Source: an uncultured Eubacteriales bacterium (GTDB lineage: Bacteria > Bacillota > Clostridia > Oscillospirales > CAG-272). Taken from it: 22,166 nucleotides of DNA. The DNA lies in the NCBI GenBank assembly GCA_900321265.1, contig ONVJ01000094.1, positions 1-22,166 of the forward strand. Reading direction: 5' to 3'. The notes below the pieces were generated by a model, which made no database searches, was not told the origin of the DNA, and saw nothing but the letters and a program-made list of their open reading frames with translations. The translations under genes and the position numbers were made by a program. Below, piece after piece: positions 7,122-15,166 of this stretch (position 1 is the first letter of the stretch; each line of letters starts with the position of its first letter).

Positions 7122-10067
7122 CTACCGGTCGGTCCCGCCCGGAACCGATGCGATCTCTGAGTCCTCAGCTTCGCCCGAAGCGGATCCTCCGCTCCCGTAC
7201 ATGTCGATCAGATCGGGCGGGGAGGTGAGTTCGTCATACATATCGTCATCCGGATCATCATCTTCTTCCGCTGCCTTTTTCTGGCGTGCGATCTGCGCCC
7301 AGACGGCTTTCAGCTGCTTTTCGAATATGATTATCAGAATGAAGAGGCAGAGAGAGGCGACCGAGATTATGTTGCCGAGGATGTAGCAGCGCGGGGCGTA
7401 TCTGAAGACCACTGTGTGATCGCCCGCCCCCTTAATCCGGTAGGAAACCAGCGCCCCGAGGGCTTGTGATATCTCGACCCGCTCGCCGTCGACAAAGACC
7501 TGCCAGCCTTCGTCGTAGGGAAGAGTGGTGAGCATGAGGGTATCGTCGGACCCGGTGACGACGCTGCCTTCAAGGCGTGTCGGCTTCCAGTCCTCACCGA
7601 TATCGACCTGCTCCTTTGAGAGGATCGACATCGCCTTTTCAAAATCATCCCTGTTGAGCTGGAAGAGGGGATCGATGTCCTGCTTGACATAGAGCACGTC
7701 GGCGTCGAGCGTCATCGAAAGTGTAACGTCCTCCCCCTTCTTGAAATCTCCGAGCGAGAAGATCCTTGTCGTCTCCCCTCCGTAGAAGTTTCCGAGGGAT
7801 TTTCCGTTGACCTTCATCCTGACCTCTCTGGCATAATCGGAAGGCAGGTAGAAATAGACCTCTCCGTCTTCCTCGACGGTAAAGGAATAGATCAGGATCG
7901 CGTCGGCCTCTGAATTGGTGTGAACGTATTTGTAGTGGCCGGCGATCGTCGAAACGGTGCAGTTGGTGGTATCGCTTTTGTATTCAAGCGGGGTGAACAT
8001 GACGAGAGACTCGTCGCCCGTCATCGTCTGGATCAGTTTGTTCAGCCTTGCCTGCGGAGTCGATTCCTGCTTTATGTCGAAGTTCTCCAGCGCGTCGTCG
8101 ACCGCGTAGGAAAGAGAGAGCGCGTAGGGGTTCTCATAGGTCATATACTCTTCGGAATTGTATGTTGCGGTAGTAAAACCCGAATCGGTATACCAGCGGT
8201 CGTAGCTGTCGCTCTGCTTTGAAATAATATATTTTATTCCTATCAGCGAATCGTTGACGGGAGTCCCGCCCAGATATTTTGACCAGTGTGACCTTGAGGC
8301 GTAGCCGATCTTGTCCAGGAATTCTATCGTCGCTTTGTTCAGCGTCGACGTCGAATTCGTTATGCCCCTGATGTTCAGGGCCATATTGTCGCAGTATTTT
8401 CTGTGAGCGTTCTTCTCAAAGCGGTAGAAGCCCTTGTCGGTCTCTGTGATCTCTTCGGTCAGAGGCCTGAAGGCGTTGACGAAGTCGTTGTATGAGCTGT
8501 AGGATGAATAGATGACGTCTTCGCCGAATTCGACCGCCGTAACAAGAGAGGACGCAAAGGCCTCTATGCAGACGACGATGCATATTACGAGCGCCGTCGC
8601 CTGCTTTTTCTTCGCCCTTACCGCGACGCAGAGCAGCGCTGCCACGACGACAAAGAAGAAGAGCGAGAGCCAGACCGTCTTCAGCTTCTCGAGCGGCTGA
8701 TCGAATTCGGTCTTTCCGCTGATGCGCTGGACTATCGCGTGATAATTGAATTTCTGGGCCACCGAAAGGAGCAGGACGTAGATGATGCAGAGGATACCTA
8801 TCAGCTTCGCTCCGACCTTTTTCAGTTCTCCGAAGCCCTTGAAGCCCATCACCGCCATGAGGAAGGATACCATGAAGCTGTAGCGGTAATTGAGCCAGTT
8901 GGGTTTCTGGAAACCGTGCCAGATCATGTCGACGGTGTTGACCGAGAAGCAGAGGAAGAAAAGGAAGAGGATACCGGCTGAAAAGATCTTTTCCCTCGTT
9001 GAGAACTTTTTCGAGAAGAAGTAGACAGGGACGCAATAGAGCGAGAGAACGCCGGTATAGACCAGCGGAAGGCCCTCTGGCCTTACGGTGTCGTAGGTCC
9101 CGGGAAGGAAACGGGTGAAGAAATCGAGGAGGTCGAACCTCATATCGAAGCTGAAGTCGGGGTTCGAGAAGGTGTTCTTGCCGAACTGAAGGGAATAATA
9201 GGCCGTCGCGACGATAATCATCGCGATGCCTACGGCGAGAAGCGAGAAGCCGGTTATCCGAAGGAGCGACCTGCGGAAGTGGAAGGGCTCGCCGAGCAGA
9301 TTGTTCCTGCCTTTTTCGTTGCGTGAGAAATAATAGTAGAAAAAGTAGATGACGGTGTAGATGCAGCACATGTAGCCGATGTAGAAATTCGAAAGCACTA
9401 TCAGCGCCAGCATCGACACGTAAAGGCGGTATTTACCCCGCTTGATCAGCTCCTCGATCCCCAGCGTGAGCAGAGGTAGCATGACAAGAGCGTCGATCCA
9501 CATCGAATTGTGCTGCTGGACCACGGCATAGGAGCACATCGCGTAGAGCACCGAGAAGATCACGATCCCGATCTTTCTGGGCTTTGACGAGATCCTGTCT
9601 AGATAGTAGCCCATCGTTACGCCCGAAAGCCCCGACTTCAGAAGAAAGATCAGAAGAAGAGCCTCAAGCATCCTTCCCTTGGGGAAGAGGCATACGATGT
9701 AGGAGAAAGGGCTGGCGAGATAATAGGCGTATATGCCGAAGAATTCTCCTCCGAGGGTCCGGCAGAAGGAATAGACGAGAGATGTATCGCCGTATACCGC
9801 GCTTCTGAGCGCTTCATAGAAATAGACATACTGTCCGTTCAGGTCGAGGACGAGGACCGAACCGTTCCCGAATGGGTGAAGTCCCATGGACAGATATATC
9901 AGATAATACAGGACAAATGGAATGATGAAGGAGTATATAAGATATGAGTATCTGCGGGTTTTCAGGAAATCGATAAATCTACGAAACCGCGTTTTCCCCT
10001 CCGCGGGGAGAAGAGGAGCGGTTCCCGATCCGGCGACGCCCTTCCCGACAGTCTTTTCAGTTGCCAT
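7122..10067 (-). CDS. YfhO-family multi-pass membrane protein (GT-C-like)
   Basis: A 981-residue integral membrane protein. It starts with a cytoplasmic basic segment (1-40), then a first helix (about 41-60), then an extracytoplasmic VLVLDLNGQYVYFYEALR segment (71-88) whose Asp lies where GT-C glycosyltransferases carry their key acidic residue. GGEFFGIYAYYLASPFSY (106-123) is a typical YfhO block. About a dozen helices follow, then a large extracytoplasmic region, a beta-rich module ending in EGWQVFVDGERVEI, and a last helix. The C-terminal cytoplasmic tail is strongly acidic (EEDDDPDDDMYDE). YfhO relatives in Bacillus and Listeria act with glycosyltransferases in sugar modification of teichoic acids or surface polymers; that role is inferred here. 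It is first in the leftward operon with ruvAB. An in-frame stop three codons upstream fixes the ATG, whose Shine-Dalgarno is weak and distant. Confidence 0.93.
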   Translation of the reverse strand: MATEKTVGKGVAGSGTAPLLPAEGKTRFRRFIDFLKTRRYSYLIYSFIIPFVLYYLIYLSMGLHPFGNGSVLVLDLNGQYVYFYEALRSAVYGDTSLVYSFCRTLGGEFFGIYAYYLASPFSYIVCLFPKGRMLEALLLIFLLKSGLSGVTMGYYLDRISSKPRKIGIVIFSVLYAMCSYAVVQQHNSMWIDALVMLPLLTLGIEELIKRGKYRLYVSMLALIVLSNFYIGYMCCIYTVIYFFYYYFSRNEKGRNNLLGEPFHFRRSLLRITGFSLLAVGIAMIIVATAYYSLQFGKNTFSNPDFSFDMRFDLLDFFTRFLPGTYDTVRPEGLPLVYTGVLSLYCVPVYFFSKKFSTREKIFSAGILFLFFLCFSVNTVDMIWHGFQKPNWLNYRYSFMVSFLMAVMGFKGFGELKKVGAKLIGILCIIYVLLLSVAQKFNYHAIVQRISGKTEFDQPLEKLKTVWLSLFFFVVVAALLCVAVRAKKKQATALVICIVVCIEAFASSLVTAVEFGEDVIYSSYSSYNDFVNAFRPLTEEITETDKGFYRFEKNAHRKYCDNMALNIRGITNSTSTLNKATIEFLDKIGYASRSHWSKYLGGTPVNDSLIGIKYIISKQSDSYDRWYTDSGFTTATYNSEEYMTYENPYALSLSYAVDDALENFDIKQESTPQARLNKLIQTMTGDESLVMFTPLEYKSDTTNCTVSTIAGHYKYVHTNSEADAILIYSFTVEEDGEVYFYLPSDYAREVRMKVNGKSLGNFYGGETTRIFSLGDFKKGEDVTLSMTLDADVLYVKQDIDPLFQLNRDDFEKAMSILSKEQVDIGEDWKPTRLEGSVVTGSDDTLMLTTLPYDEGWQVFVDGERVEISQALGALVSYRIKGAGDHTVVFRYAPRCYILGNIISVASLCLFILIIIFEKQLKAVWAQIARQKKAAEEDDDPDDDMYDELTSPPDLIDMYGSGGSASGEAEDSEIASVPGGTDR

Positions 10068-10114
10068 GTCAGCCTACGCACACCTTTCGGAGCATAATAA
10101 TATTCTAATTGTTA

Positions 10115-10143
10115 ATTATAGCATATTTTTTACTTAATGTCTA
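10115..10143 (-). promoter_or_regulatory. SigA-type promoter for the leftward yfhO-like/ruvAB operon
   Basis: On the minus strand, a -35 box TAGACA (complement of 10138-10143) and a -10 box TATAAT (complement of 10115-10120) are separated by 17 bases. That is 11 of 12 consensus positions in an AT-rich context. The distance from -10 to the ATG at 10067 leaves a leader of about 40 bases. I see no LexA/DinR-type box in the region. Confidence 0.82.
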
Positions 10144-10160
10144 TAAGAAACACAAAAATA

Positions 10161-10189
10161 TTGACACGGGAGTTGCTTGATGGTATAAT
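10161..10189 (+). promoter_or_regulatory. Perfect-consensus SigA promoter for ruvC
   Basis: TTGACA at 10161-10166 and TATAAT at 10184-10189, spaced by exactly 17 bases: all twelve consensus positions match. Transcription would begin near 10196, giving a leader of about 33 bases before the ruvC ATG. The -35 box is only 17 bp from that of the leftward promoter (10138-10143), so the two polymerase sites nearly abut. Confidence 0.92.
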
Positions 10190-10228
10190 AGTATTTGGTT
10201 TTTTATAAACTTAAAATGGGGTGTTTAT

Positions 10229-10726
10229 ATGATTATTCTCGGGATCGACCCGGGCCTCGCGACGGTAGGCTGGGGCGTGATCAGAGCCGAGGGCGGAAAG
10301 CTGAAGCCGGTCGCCTACGGAACGGTGCGGACACCCGCCGACATGTCCACCGAAAAAAGGCTGGGAAGCATCTACCGCGACACCGGACTTCTGATCGAAA
10401 AGTATTCACCCGATGCCGCGTCGATCGAAGAGCTCTTCTTCAATACCAATATCACGACCGGGATCAGGGTGGCGGAAGCCAGGGGTGTCCTCCTGCTCTG
10501 CTGCTCGAACTACGGAATCCCGGTATATGAATATACTCCGCTTCAGGCCAAACAGGCGGTGGTCGGCTACGGAAGAGCCGAGAAAAATCAGATCATTTCG
10601 ATGGTGACGAGGATCCTTTCTCTACCCGAACCGCCCAAACCCGACGACGCCGCCGACGCGCTCGCCATCGCGATCTGCCACGCCCACTCGGGCGTTTCGA
10701 GGATCGCAGGATACTACAACAAATAG
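10229..10726 (+). CDS. ruvC: Crossover junction endodeoxyribonuclease RuvC
   Basis: A 165-residue Holliday junction resolvase of normal length with an RNase H-like fold. It dimerises on the junction and cleaves opposite strands using two metal ions held by four acidic residues. Candidates here are Asp7 (GIDPGLA), Glu67 (IEELFF), Asp140 and Asp143 (DDAADALAIAICH). The FFNTN and GVLLLC segments are family-typical. A purine-rich GGGG lies about 7 bases before the ATG. In many Clostridia ruvC, ruvA and ruvB are contiguous; here ruvC is divergent from the leftward yfhO-like-ruvA-ruvB operon. It therefore has its own strong promoter, while the downstream methyltransferase begins only 16 bp after its stop. 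Confidence 0.97.
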   Translation: MIILGIDPGLATVGWGVIRAEGGKLKPVAYGTVRTPADMSTEKRLGSIYRDTGLLIEKYSPDAASIEELFFNTNITTGIRVAEARGVLLLCCSNYGIPVYEYTPLQAKQAVVGYGRAEKNQIISMVTRILSLPEPPKPDDAADALAIAICHAHSGVSRIAGYYNK

Positions 10727-10742
10727 AAAGGCTGTTTCCGTC

Positions 10743-11612
10743 ATGTGGTTTCCCGCCGACTGGAAGGATTATGAACTCATCGACTGCGATGGAGGGGAAA
10801 GACTCGAAAGATGGGGCTCCTACATTCTGATAAGACCCGATCCCCAGGTGATCTGGAGCGCCGGGCGCTCTGATCCGCGCTGGAGAAAGGCCGACGGCAT
10901 CTACCGCAGGTCTTCGTCGGGCGGAGGCGCCTGGGTCGAAAGCCGGCTCCCGGAAGAATGGAATATCGCTTACCGAGATCTCATGTTCCGTTTGAAGCCC
11001 ATGGGCTTCAAGCACACCGGGCTTTTTCCCGAACAGGCGGCAAACTGGGACTGGTTTTCAGAAATCATACGTGCCGCCGGGCGCCCCGTCAGGGTGCTTA
11101 ACCTTTTTGCCTATACCGGAGGCGCCACCGTCGCCGCGGCCGCCGCCGGCGCGTCGGTATGCCACGTCGATTCGGCGAAGGGAATGGTGGCTCACGCGAA
11201 GGAGAACGCGAGGCTTTCAGGCCTCGGGGATGCCCCCGTCAGATATATCGTCGACGACTGTCTCAAATTCGTTGAGAGAGAACTTCGCCGCGGAAACAGG
11301 TACGACGGAATAATCATGGATCCGCCCTCCTACGGAAGAGGCCCGTCGGGGGAGGTCTGGAAGCTTGAGGAATCGGCGGACAGGCTGGTCTCGCTCTGCG
11401 CAGGTCTTCTGTCTGACGAGCCGCTCTTCTTCCTGGTCAGCTCATATACCGCCGGGCTTTCCCCGCTGGCGGTAAGATATATACTCGACCGCCGCGTAAC
11501 CGACCGCTTCGGAGGCTTTTCCGAGGCGGGGGAGCTTGCCCTCAGAGTGACTTCCACCCGGGGATTTTTGCCCTGCGGATCGTCGGTAAGATGGACGTAC
11601 GGGAAGAAATGA
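10743..11612 (+). CDS. Class I SAM-dependent methyltransferase, RlmI/RlmK-like
   Basis: A 289-residue protein. The N-terminal part (1-80) is a small Trp-rich beta segment. From about residue 85 it is a Rossmann-like methyltransferase: HTGLFPEQAANWDW (91-104) is a hallmark of the RlmI/RlmK-type family, LNLFAYTGG (119-127) is motif I binding S-adenosylmethionine, Asp143 is motif II, VDDC (170-173) is motif III, and DPPSYGRG (193-200) is the catalytic motif IV. Relatives modify 23S rRNA, so an rRNA base is the most likely substrate, though no PUA domain is visible and the exact target cannot be read from the sequence. An AAAGG lies about 11 bases from the ATG. It sits in the same orientation as ruvC with a 16-bp gap, implying co-transcription. 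Confidence 0.9.
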   Translation: MWFPADWKDYELIDCDGGERLERWGSYILIRPDPQVIWSAGRSDPRWRKADGIYRRSSSGGGAWVESRLPEEWNIAYRDLMFRLKPMGFKHTGLFPEQAANWDWFSEIIRAAGRPVRVLNLFAYTGGATVAAAAAGASVCHVDSAKGMVAHAKENARLSGLGDAPVRYIVDDCLKFVERELRRGNRYDGIIMDPPSYGRGPSGEVWKLEESADRLVSLCAGLLSDEPLFFLVSSYTAGLSPLAVRYILDRRVTDRFGGFSEAGELALRVTSTRGFLPCGSSVRWTYGKK

Positions 11613-11633
11613 GCCCCTGCCTTTGATTTTTTC

Positions 11634-11653
11634 CTGCCGCTTTCCTGCGGCAG
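11634..11653 (+). other. Stem-loop between the methyltransferase gene and ecfA1
   Basis: CTGCCGC (11634-11640) pairs with GCGGCAG (11647-11653) across a 6-base loop. It is not followed by a T-tract, so it is unlikely to be a strong terminator. It could be an mRNA-processing or stabilising structure ahead of the ecf genes, whose first Shine-Dalgarno begins 20 bases later. Confidence 0.45.
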
Positions 11654-11686
11654 ATGATTTCCGATTGTCCGGAAAGGAGAAACGCC

Positions 11687-12568
11687 GTGTCTGATAATTC
11701 AAATACCGGAAGAGATTATCTCGTCTGCCGGTCGCTATACTATACATACGGTCAGGACGCCTCTTCTCCCGACGCATCCTTCGCTCTGAAGAACATCGAT
11801 CTCACCATAGGGAAGGGAGAATTCGTCGCCGTCGTGGGCAGGAACAGCTCGGGCAAATCGACTCTCGCAAAGCTCTTCTCGCTAGTTATATATCCCTCTC
11901 TCGGCGAGCTGTATATCGACGGGACAGAAGTCGGTCCCGATCTCGACGAAGAAGCAGCTCTCGAGATCCACAGAAAGGTCGGGATGGTCTTTCAGAATCC
12001 CGACAATCAGCTCGTCGCGACCCTGGTCGAGGAGGACATCGCCTTCGGACTCGAGAATCTCGGATATCCGTCGGAGGAGATACGGAGGCGCGTCGATCTC
12101 TCCCTTGACGCAGTGGGGCTTTCGGGATACGCCGGCGCCGAGCCTTCAAGGCTGTCGGGCGGACAGAAGCAGCGGGTCGCCATTGCCGGGATCCTGGCGA
12201 TGATGCCCGAATGCATCATATTCGACGAATCGACGGCGATGCTCGATCCCGGGGGCAGACGCGAGATAATGAAGATCATGAAAACGCTGAAGTCCCAGGG
12301 GATCACCGTCATAAATATCACCCACCTCATGGAGGAGGCCGCCGAGGCCGACCGTGTGATCGTGCTCGACAAGGGGAGGATCGCCGCCGACGGGACACCT
12401 CACGAGATCTTTTCGGATACCGAGATGCTCACAAGGCTGGGTATCCTTCCGCCTCAGTGCGCGGATGTCATGAACGGCCTGCGCGAAGCAGGCTTTCCCG
12501 TCGGAGCCGGTATTACGCCCGAAGAATGCGCCGATCAGATATCTCAGACTGTGATCGCGCGAGGTTGA
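11687..12568 (+). CDS. ecfA1: ECF transporter ATPase subunit EcfA1
   Basis: An ABC-type ATPase that energises vitamin or metal uptake with EcfA2, EcfT and interchangeable S subunits at the membrane. The start is set at GTG 11687 because AAAGGAG (11673-11679) lies 7 bases before it; an in-frame ATG at 11654 has no such site. This gives 293 residues. Motifs are Walker A GRNSSGKST (51-59, Ser where GHNGSGKST has Gly), the Q-loop with Gln103 in FQNPDNQLVATLVEEDIAFG, signature LSGGQ (156-160), Walker B CIIFDE (176-181) and the His switch H213. The Q-loop and DESTAMLDP are typical of EcfA1 rather than EcfA2. ecfA2 follows after 50 bp. Confidence 0.95.
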   Translation: MSDNSNTGRDYLVCRSLYYTYGQDASSPDASFALKNIDLTIGKGEFVAVVGRNSSGKSTLAKLFSLVIYPSLGELYIDGTEVGPDLDEEAALEIHRKVGMVFQNPDNQLVATLVEEDIAFGLENLGYPSEEIRRRVDLSLDAVGLSGYAGAEPSRLSGGQKQRVAIAGILAMMPECIIFDESTAMLDPGGRREIMKIMKTLKSQGITVINITHLMEEAAEADRVIVLDKGRIAADGTPHEIFSDTEMLTRLGILPPQCADVMNGLREAGFPVGAGITPEECADQISQTVIARG

Positions 12569-12618
12569 ACCGCCCTCCCGGGCAGTCAATTCCATCATTG
12601 TTTCGTAAGGAAGAGTAA

Positions 12619-13512
12619 ATGTCCGAAATCATAAGACTTGAATCGGTATCATATATATACGGCAAGGGTACCCCGTACGAGAAGCTTGCGCTCGACGCAG
12701 TCGATCTTTCATTTGAAAAGGGATCGGTGACTGGGATAATCGGCCGGACCGGATCGGGTAAATCCACCCTGGTAAAGCTGCTCAACGGCCTTGAAAGACC
12801 CGCTTTCGGAACCGTCTTTTTTGAAGGTGAGAACATCTGGAAAAGGCCGCGCGAGATAGGAAAACTCAGGTTCAAAGTAGGCCTTGTAATGCAGTATCCC
12901 GAATACCAGCTTTTCGAGGAGACGGTGAGGAAGGATATCGCGTTCGGACCGAAGAATATGAAGCTGCCCGAGGACGAGATCGAAAGAAGGGTGCTTGAGG
13001 CGGCAAAGACTGTCGGACTTTCGGAAGACACTCTCGACAAGGCGCCCTTCGATCTGTCTGGAGGACGGAAGAGAAGAGTCGCGATCGCCGGCGTGATGGC
13101 GATGCAGCCTGATCTGCTCGTGCTTGACGAGCCCGCCGCCGGACTTGATCCCGAGGGCCGGAAAAAGGTCTTCGACGCGATCGACAGATACCGAACCGAG
13201 CGCGGCGCTACTGTCATCATCGTTTCTCACAGCATGGACGATATGGCGGTATGGTGCGACCGGCTCGTGATCCTCAGCGAAGGCAGGGTAGCGGGGACAG
13301 GGACGGCGAGAGAGATCTTCGGTGATCCCGGCCTCATCCGTTCGTCGGGGCTCGATCTGCCTCAGGTGGGCGTGCTCGCCGATCTTCTTGAGGATCGCGG
13401 ACTGAAGCTTTCCGGGACGGTCACCACCGTGCCCGAAGCGGTTAGCGCGATATCAGAGCTCTTTCTGTCGCGCGGCGTTACGCCGACTCCAAAAGGAGGC
13501 GGAGCGGGATGA
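12619..13512 (+). CDS. ecfA2: ECF transporter ATPase subunit EcfA2
   Basis: The second ATPase of the ECF module, 297 residues. It has Walker A GRTGSGKST (42-50), Gln92 in the Q-loop MQYPEYQLFEETVRKDIAFG (which is EcfA2-typical), Walker B DLLVLDE (165-171) and His204. The ABC signature reads LSGGRKRRVAIAG (from 146): the usual Gln of LSGGQ is Arg. The C-terminal domain (about 225-297) is the EcfA dimerisation region that grips the EcfT coupling helices. The ATG has AAGGAAGAG a few bases upstream. The stop overlaps the ecfT start (ATGA), which supports tight stoichiometric coupling. Confidence 0.95.
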   Translation: MSEIIRLESVSYIYGKGTPYEKLALDAVDLSFEKGSVTGIIGRTGSGKSTLVKLLNGLERPAFGTVFFEGENIWKRPREIGKLRFKVGLVMQYPEYQLFEETVRKDIAFGPKNMKLPEDEIERRVLEAAKTVGLSEDTLDKAPFDLSGGRKRRVAIAGVMAMQPDLLVLDEPAAGLDPEGRKKVFDAIDRYRTERGATVIIVSHSMDDMAVWCDRLVILSEGRVAGTGTAREIFGDPGLIRSSGLDLPQVGVLADLLEDRGLKLSGTVTTVPEAVSAISELFLSRGVTPTPKGGGAG

Positions 13513-14333
13513 ACAGAAGTATCACACTCGGTCAGTACTATCCCGGAGACACTCCGGTCCACAGGACCGACGGAAGGATGAAGATAATTCTCCTCATTCT
13601 GTTTATGGTCGCCTGCTTCTGTGCAAGGAGCTTTTCATCCTTCCTGCTTCTGACGGCCTTTACACTGGCGCTGGTTTTTGTAAGCAGCGTTCCGCTCGGA
13701 CTCCTTCTCAGGTCCCTGAGGATGATAATCTATATCCTTGCCATAACCTTCATCCTCAACCTCTTTTTCACGTCATCCGACGAAGCGCCGCTTGTCTCAT
13801 GGGGGTTCCTGAAGATCTATGCGGAGGGGATCTGGAAGGCGGCATTTATGGCTGTCAGAGTCCTTGATCTCGTCGCCGGCAGCTGCATACTGATCTCTTT
13901 CACCTCATCTCCGGTCGAGGTCACACACTCGCTGGAAGCATTGCTCAAGCCGCTTTCAAAGATCGGGATCCCGGTGCATGTCTTTACCATGATGATGTTT
14001 ATCGCGCTGAGATTCATTCCGACGCTCGCGGAGGACGCCGACAGGATCATAACCGCGCAGAAATCAAGGGGACTTGATTTCAGCTCGGGATCGGTAATAA
14101 AACGGCTGCGTTCGCTTGTTTCGGTCCTTATTCCGCTGTTCGTGTCATCCTTCAGGCGGGCGGACGAGCTCGCCGTGGCGATGGAGTGCCGGTGCTATCA
14201 CGGGGGAGAAGGCAGGACCAGTCTCCGTGTCATGAAATACCGCGCGCTCGATTTCGTAATGCTTGCCGTCTTCGCGGCGCTTGTCGCCGGCACAATTCTT
14301 TTGAACCTGATAGAGTTCGGGTATAAGCTTTGA
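13509..14333 (+). CDS. ecfT: ECF transporter transmembrane subunit EcfT
   Basis: A 274-residue membrane subunit linking EcfA1/EcfA2 to substrate-binding S proteins. Hydrophobic helices lie near residues 25-60, 70-88, 110-132, 155-172, 200-215 and 246-268. The two cytoplasmic coupling helices normally carry Ala-Arg-Gly motifs that dock on the ATPases. Here the first is QKSRG (184-188) and the second ECRCY (226-230), so the second has Cys on both sides of the Arg where AMEARGY is usual. The following GGEGRT is normal. It overlaps ecfA2 by 4 bases at ATGA and truA by TTGA. No S component is encoded in the window, consistent with a group II ECF system whose S genes are scattered. Confidence 0.93.
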   Translation: MNRSITLGQYYPGDTPVHRTDGRMKIILLILFMVACFCARSFSSFLLLTAFTLALVFVSSVPLGLLLRSLRMIIYILAITFILNLFFTSSDEAPLVSWGFLKIYAEGIWKAAFMAVRVLDLVAGSCILISFTSSPVEVTHSLEALLKPLSKIGIPVHVFTMMMFIALRFIPTLAEDADRIITAQKSRGLDFSSGSVIKRLRSLVSVLIPLFVSSFRRADELAVAMECRCYHGGEGRTSLRVMKYRALDFVMLAVFAALVAGTILLNLIEFGYKL

Positions 14334-15133
14334 AGATCCTGATAAAAATCGCTTACGACGGTTCGGCCTTCTCGGGATGGCAGGCGCAGCCGGGAAAGAA
14401 TACCGTTCAGCAGACGATCAACGCTGCCGCGAAGCAGCTTTTCGGATTTGACTGCGACGTCACCGGTTGCAGCCGAACCGACGCCGGAGTGAACGCTCTC
14501 GGTTTTTACGCCTGCATCGCAGGGAAGGGACAGCCGGGGCTTGAGACAGGGATACCTGTTTCGGCGGTCCGGCCCGCTCTCAACCGTTTTCTTCCTCCCG
14601 AGGTCGCGTTGATTTCCGCCTGCGCGGTGCCCGACTCTTTTCACCCCAGATATTCCGCGGTGTCCAAGACCTATTCATATCTGATCTCGGAATCTTCTCT
14701 CAGGAATCCTTTTTACGAAAACAGAGTCTTCGTTCCGTCGCGGGATCTGTCAAAAGAAGATACAGAGAGGATGTCCTCCGCTGCAGAAACCCTTGTCGGG
14801 AGACATGATTTCTCGTCATATATGAATTCGGGTTCTTCGGTCACCGACTGCGTGAGGGAGATCTATTCGGCGACCGTCACGCGAAGGGACGGAATCTGCG
14901 CTGTGACGCTGAAGGGGAACGGTTTCCTGTATAATATGGTCAGGATCATTTCGGGGACGCTGCTCGAGGTGGGATACGGACGGATCCTTCCGGGCGACAT
15001 CCCGTCGGTCACCGATGCCTGCAGCAGGCCTGCGGCCGGACCTACGCTCCCGCCCTATGCGCTTTATCTTTGTGACGTCGAATATCCTTCGGGGATCACA
15101 GACGGCAGTCAGGACGTCTGCCGCATGCCGTGA
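14330..15133 (+). CDS. truA: tRNA pseudouridine(38-40) synthase TruA
   Basis: A 267-residue enzyme that isomerises uridines 38-40 in the anticodon stem of tRNAs. The catalytic Asp51 lies in GCSRTDAGVNALG (the usual His after Val is Asn), and the AYDGSAFSGWQAQPG start (8-22) is diagnostic. The KGNGFLYNMVRIISGTLLEVG block is the conserved C-terminal half. The start is TTG at 14330, overlapping the ecfT stop as TTGA; MKILIKIAYDG aligns with the family start and no ATG is available. The Shine-Dalgarno is weak, so translation probably depends on re-initiation after ecfT. The ecfA1-ecfA2-ecfT-truA order is widely conserved in Bacillota, usually between rplQ and rplM, which are absent here. Confidence 0.96.
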   Translation: MKILIKIAYDGSAFSGWQAQPGKNTVQQTINAAAKQLFGFDCDVTGCSRTDAGVNALGFYACIAGKGQPGLETGIPVSAVRPALNRFLPPEVALISACAVPDSFHPRYSAVSKTYSYLISESSLRNPFYENRVFVPSRDLSKEDTERMSSAAETLVGRHDFSSYMNSGSSVTDCVREIYSATVTRRDGICAVTLKGNGFLYNMVRIISGTLLEVGYGRILPGDIPSVTDACSRPAAGPTLPPYALYLCDVEYPSGITDGSQDVCRMP

Positions 15134-15166
15134 CATGCCGCAGCATCGGCAGGATTTTTAAGAGAA

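Noticed and set aside
8416..9369. 317-codon open frame on the minus strand inside the yfhO-like gene
   Set aside because: It is an out-of-frame reading of a clearly coding gene on the same strand, rich in Arg, Leu and Pro with no recognisable domain.
11634..11653. Stem-loop before ecfA1 as an intrinsic terminator
   Set aside because: The seven-pair stem is followed by ATGATTTCC, with no run of T, so it is listed only as a stem-loop.
11654..11686. ATG 11654 as start of ecfA1
   Set aside because: No Shine-Dalgarno precedes it, while the GTG at 11687 has AAAGGAG 7 bases upstream and gives a family-typical N-terminus.
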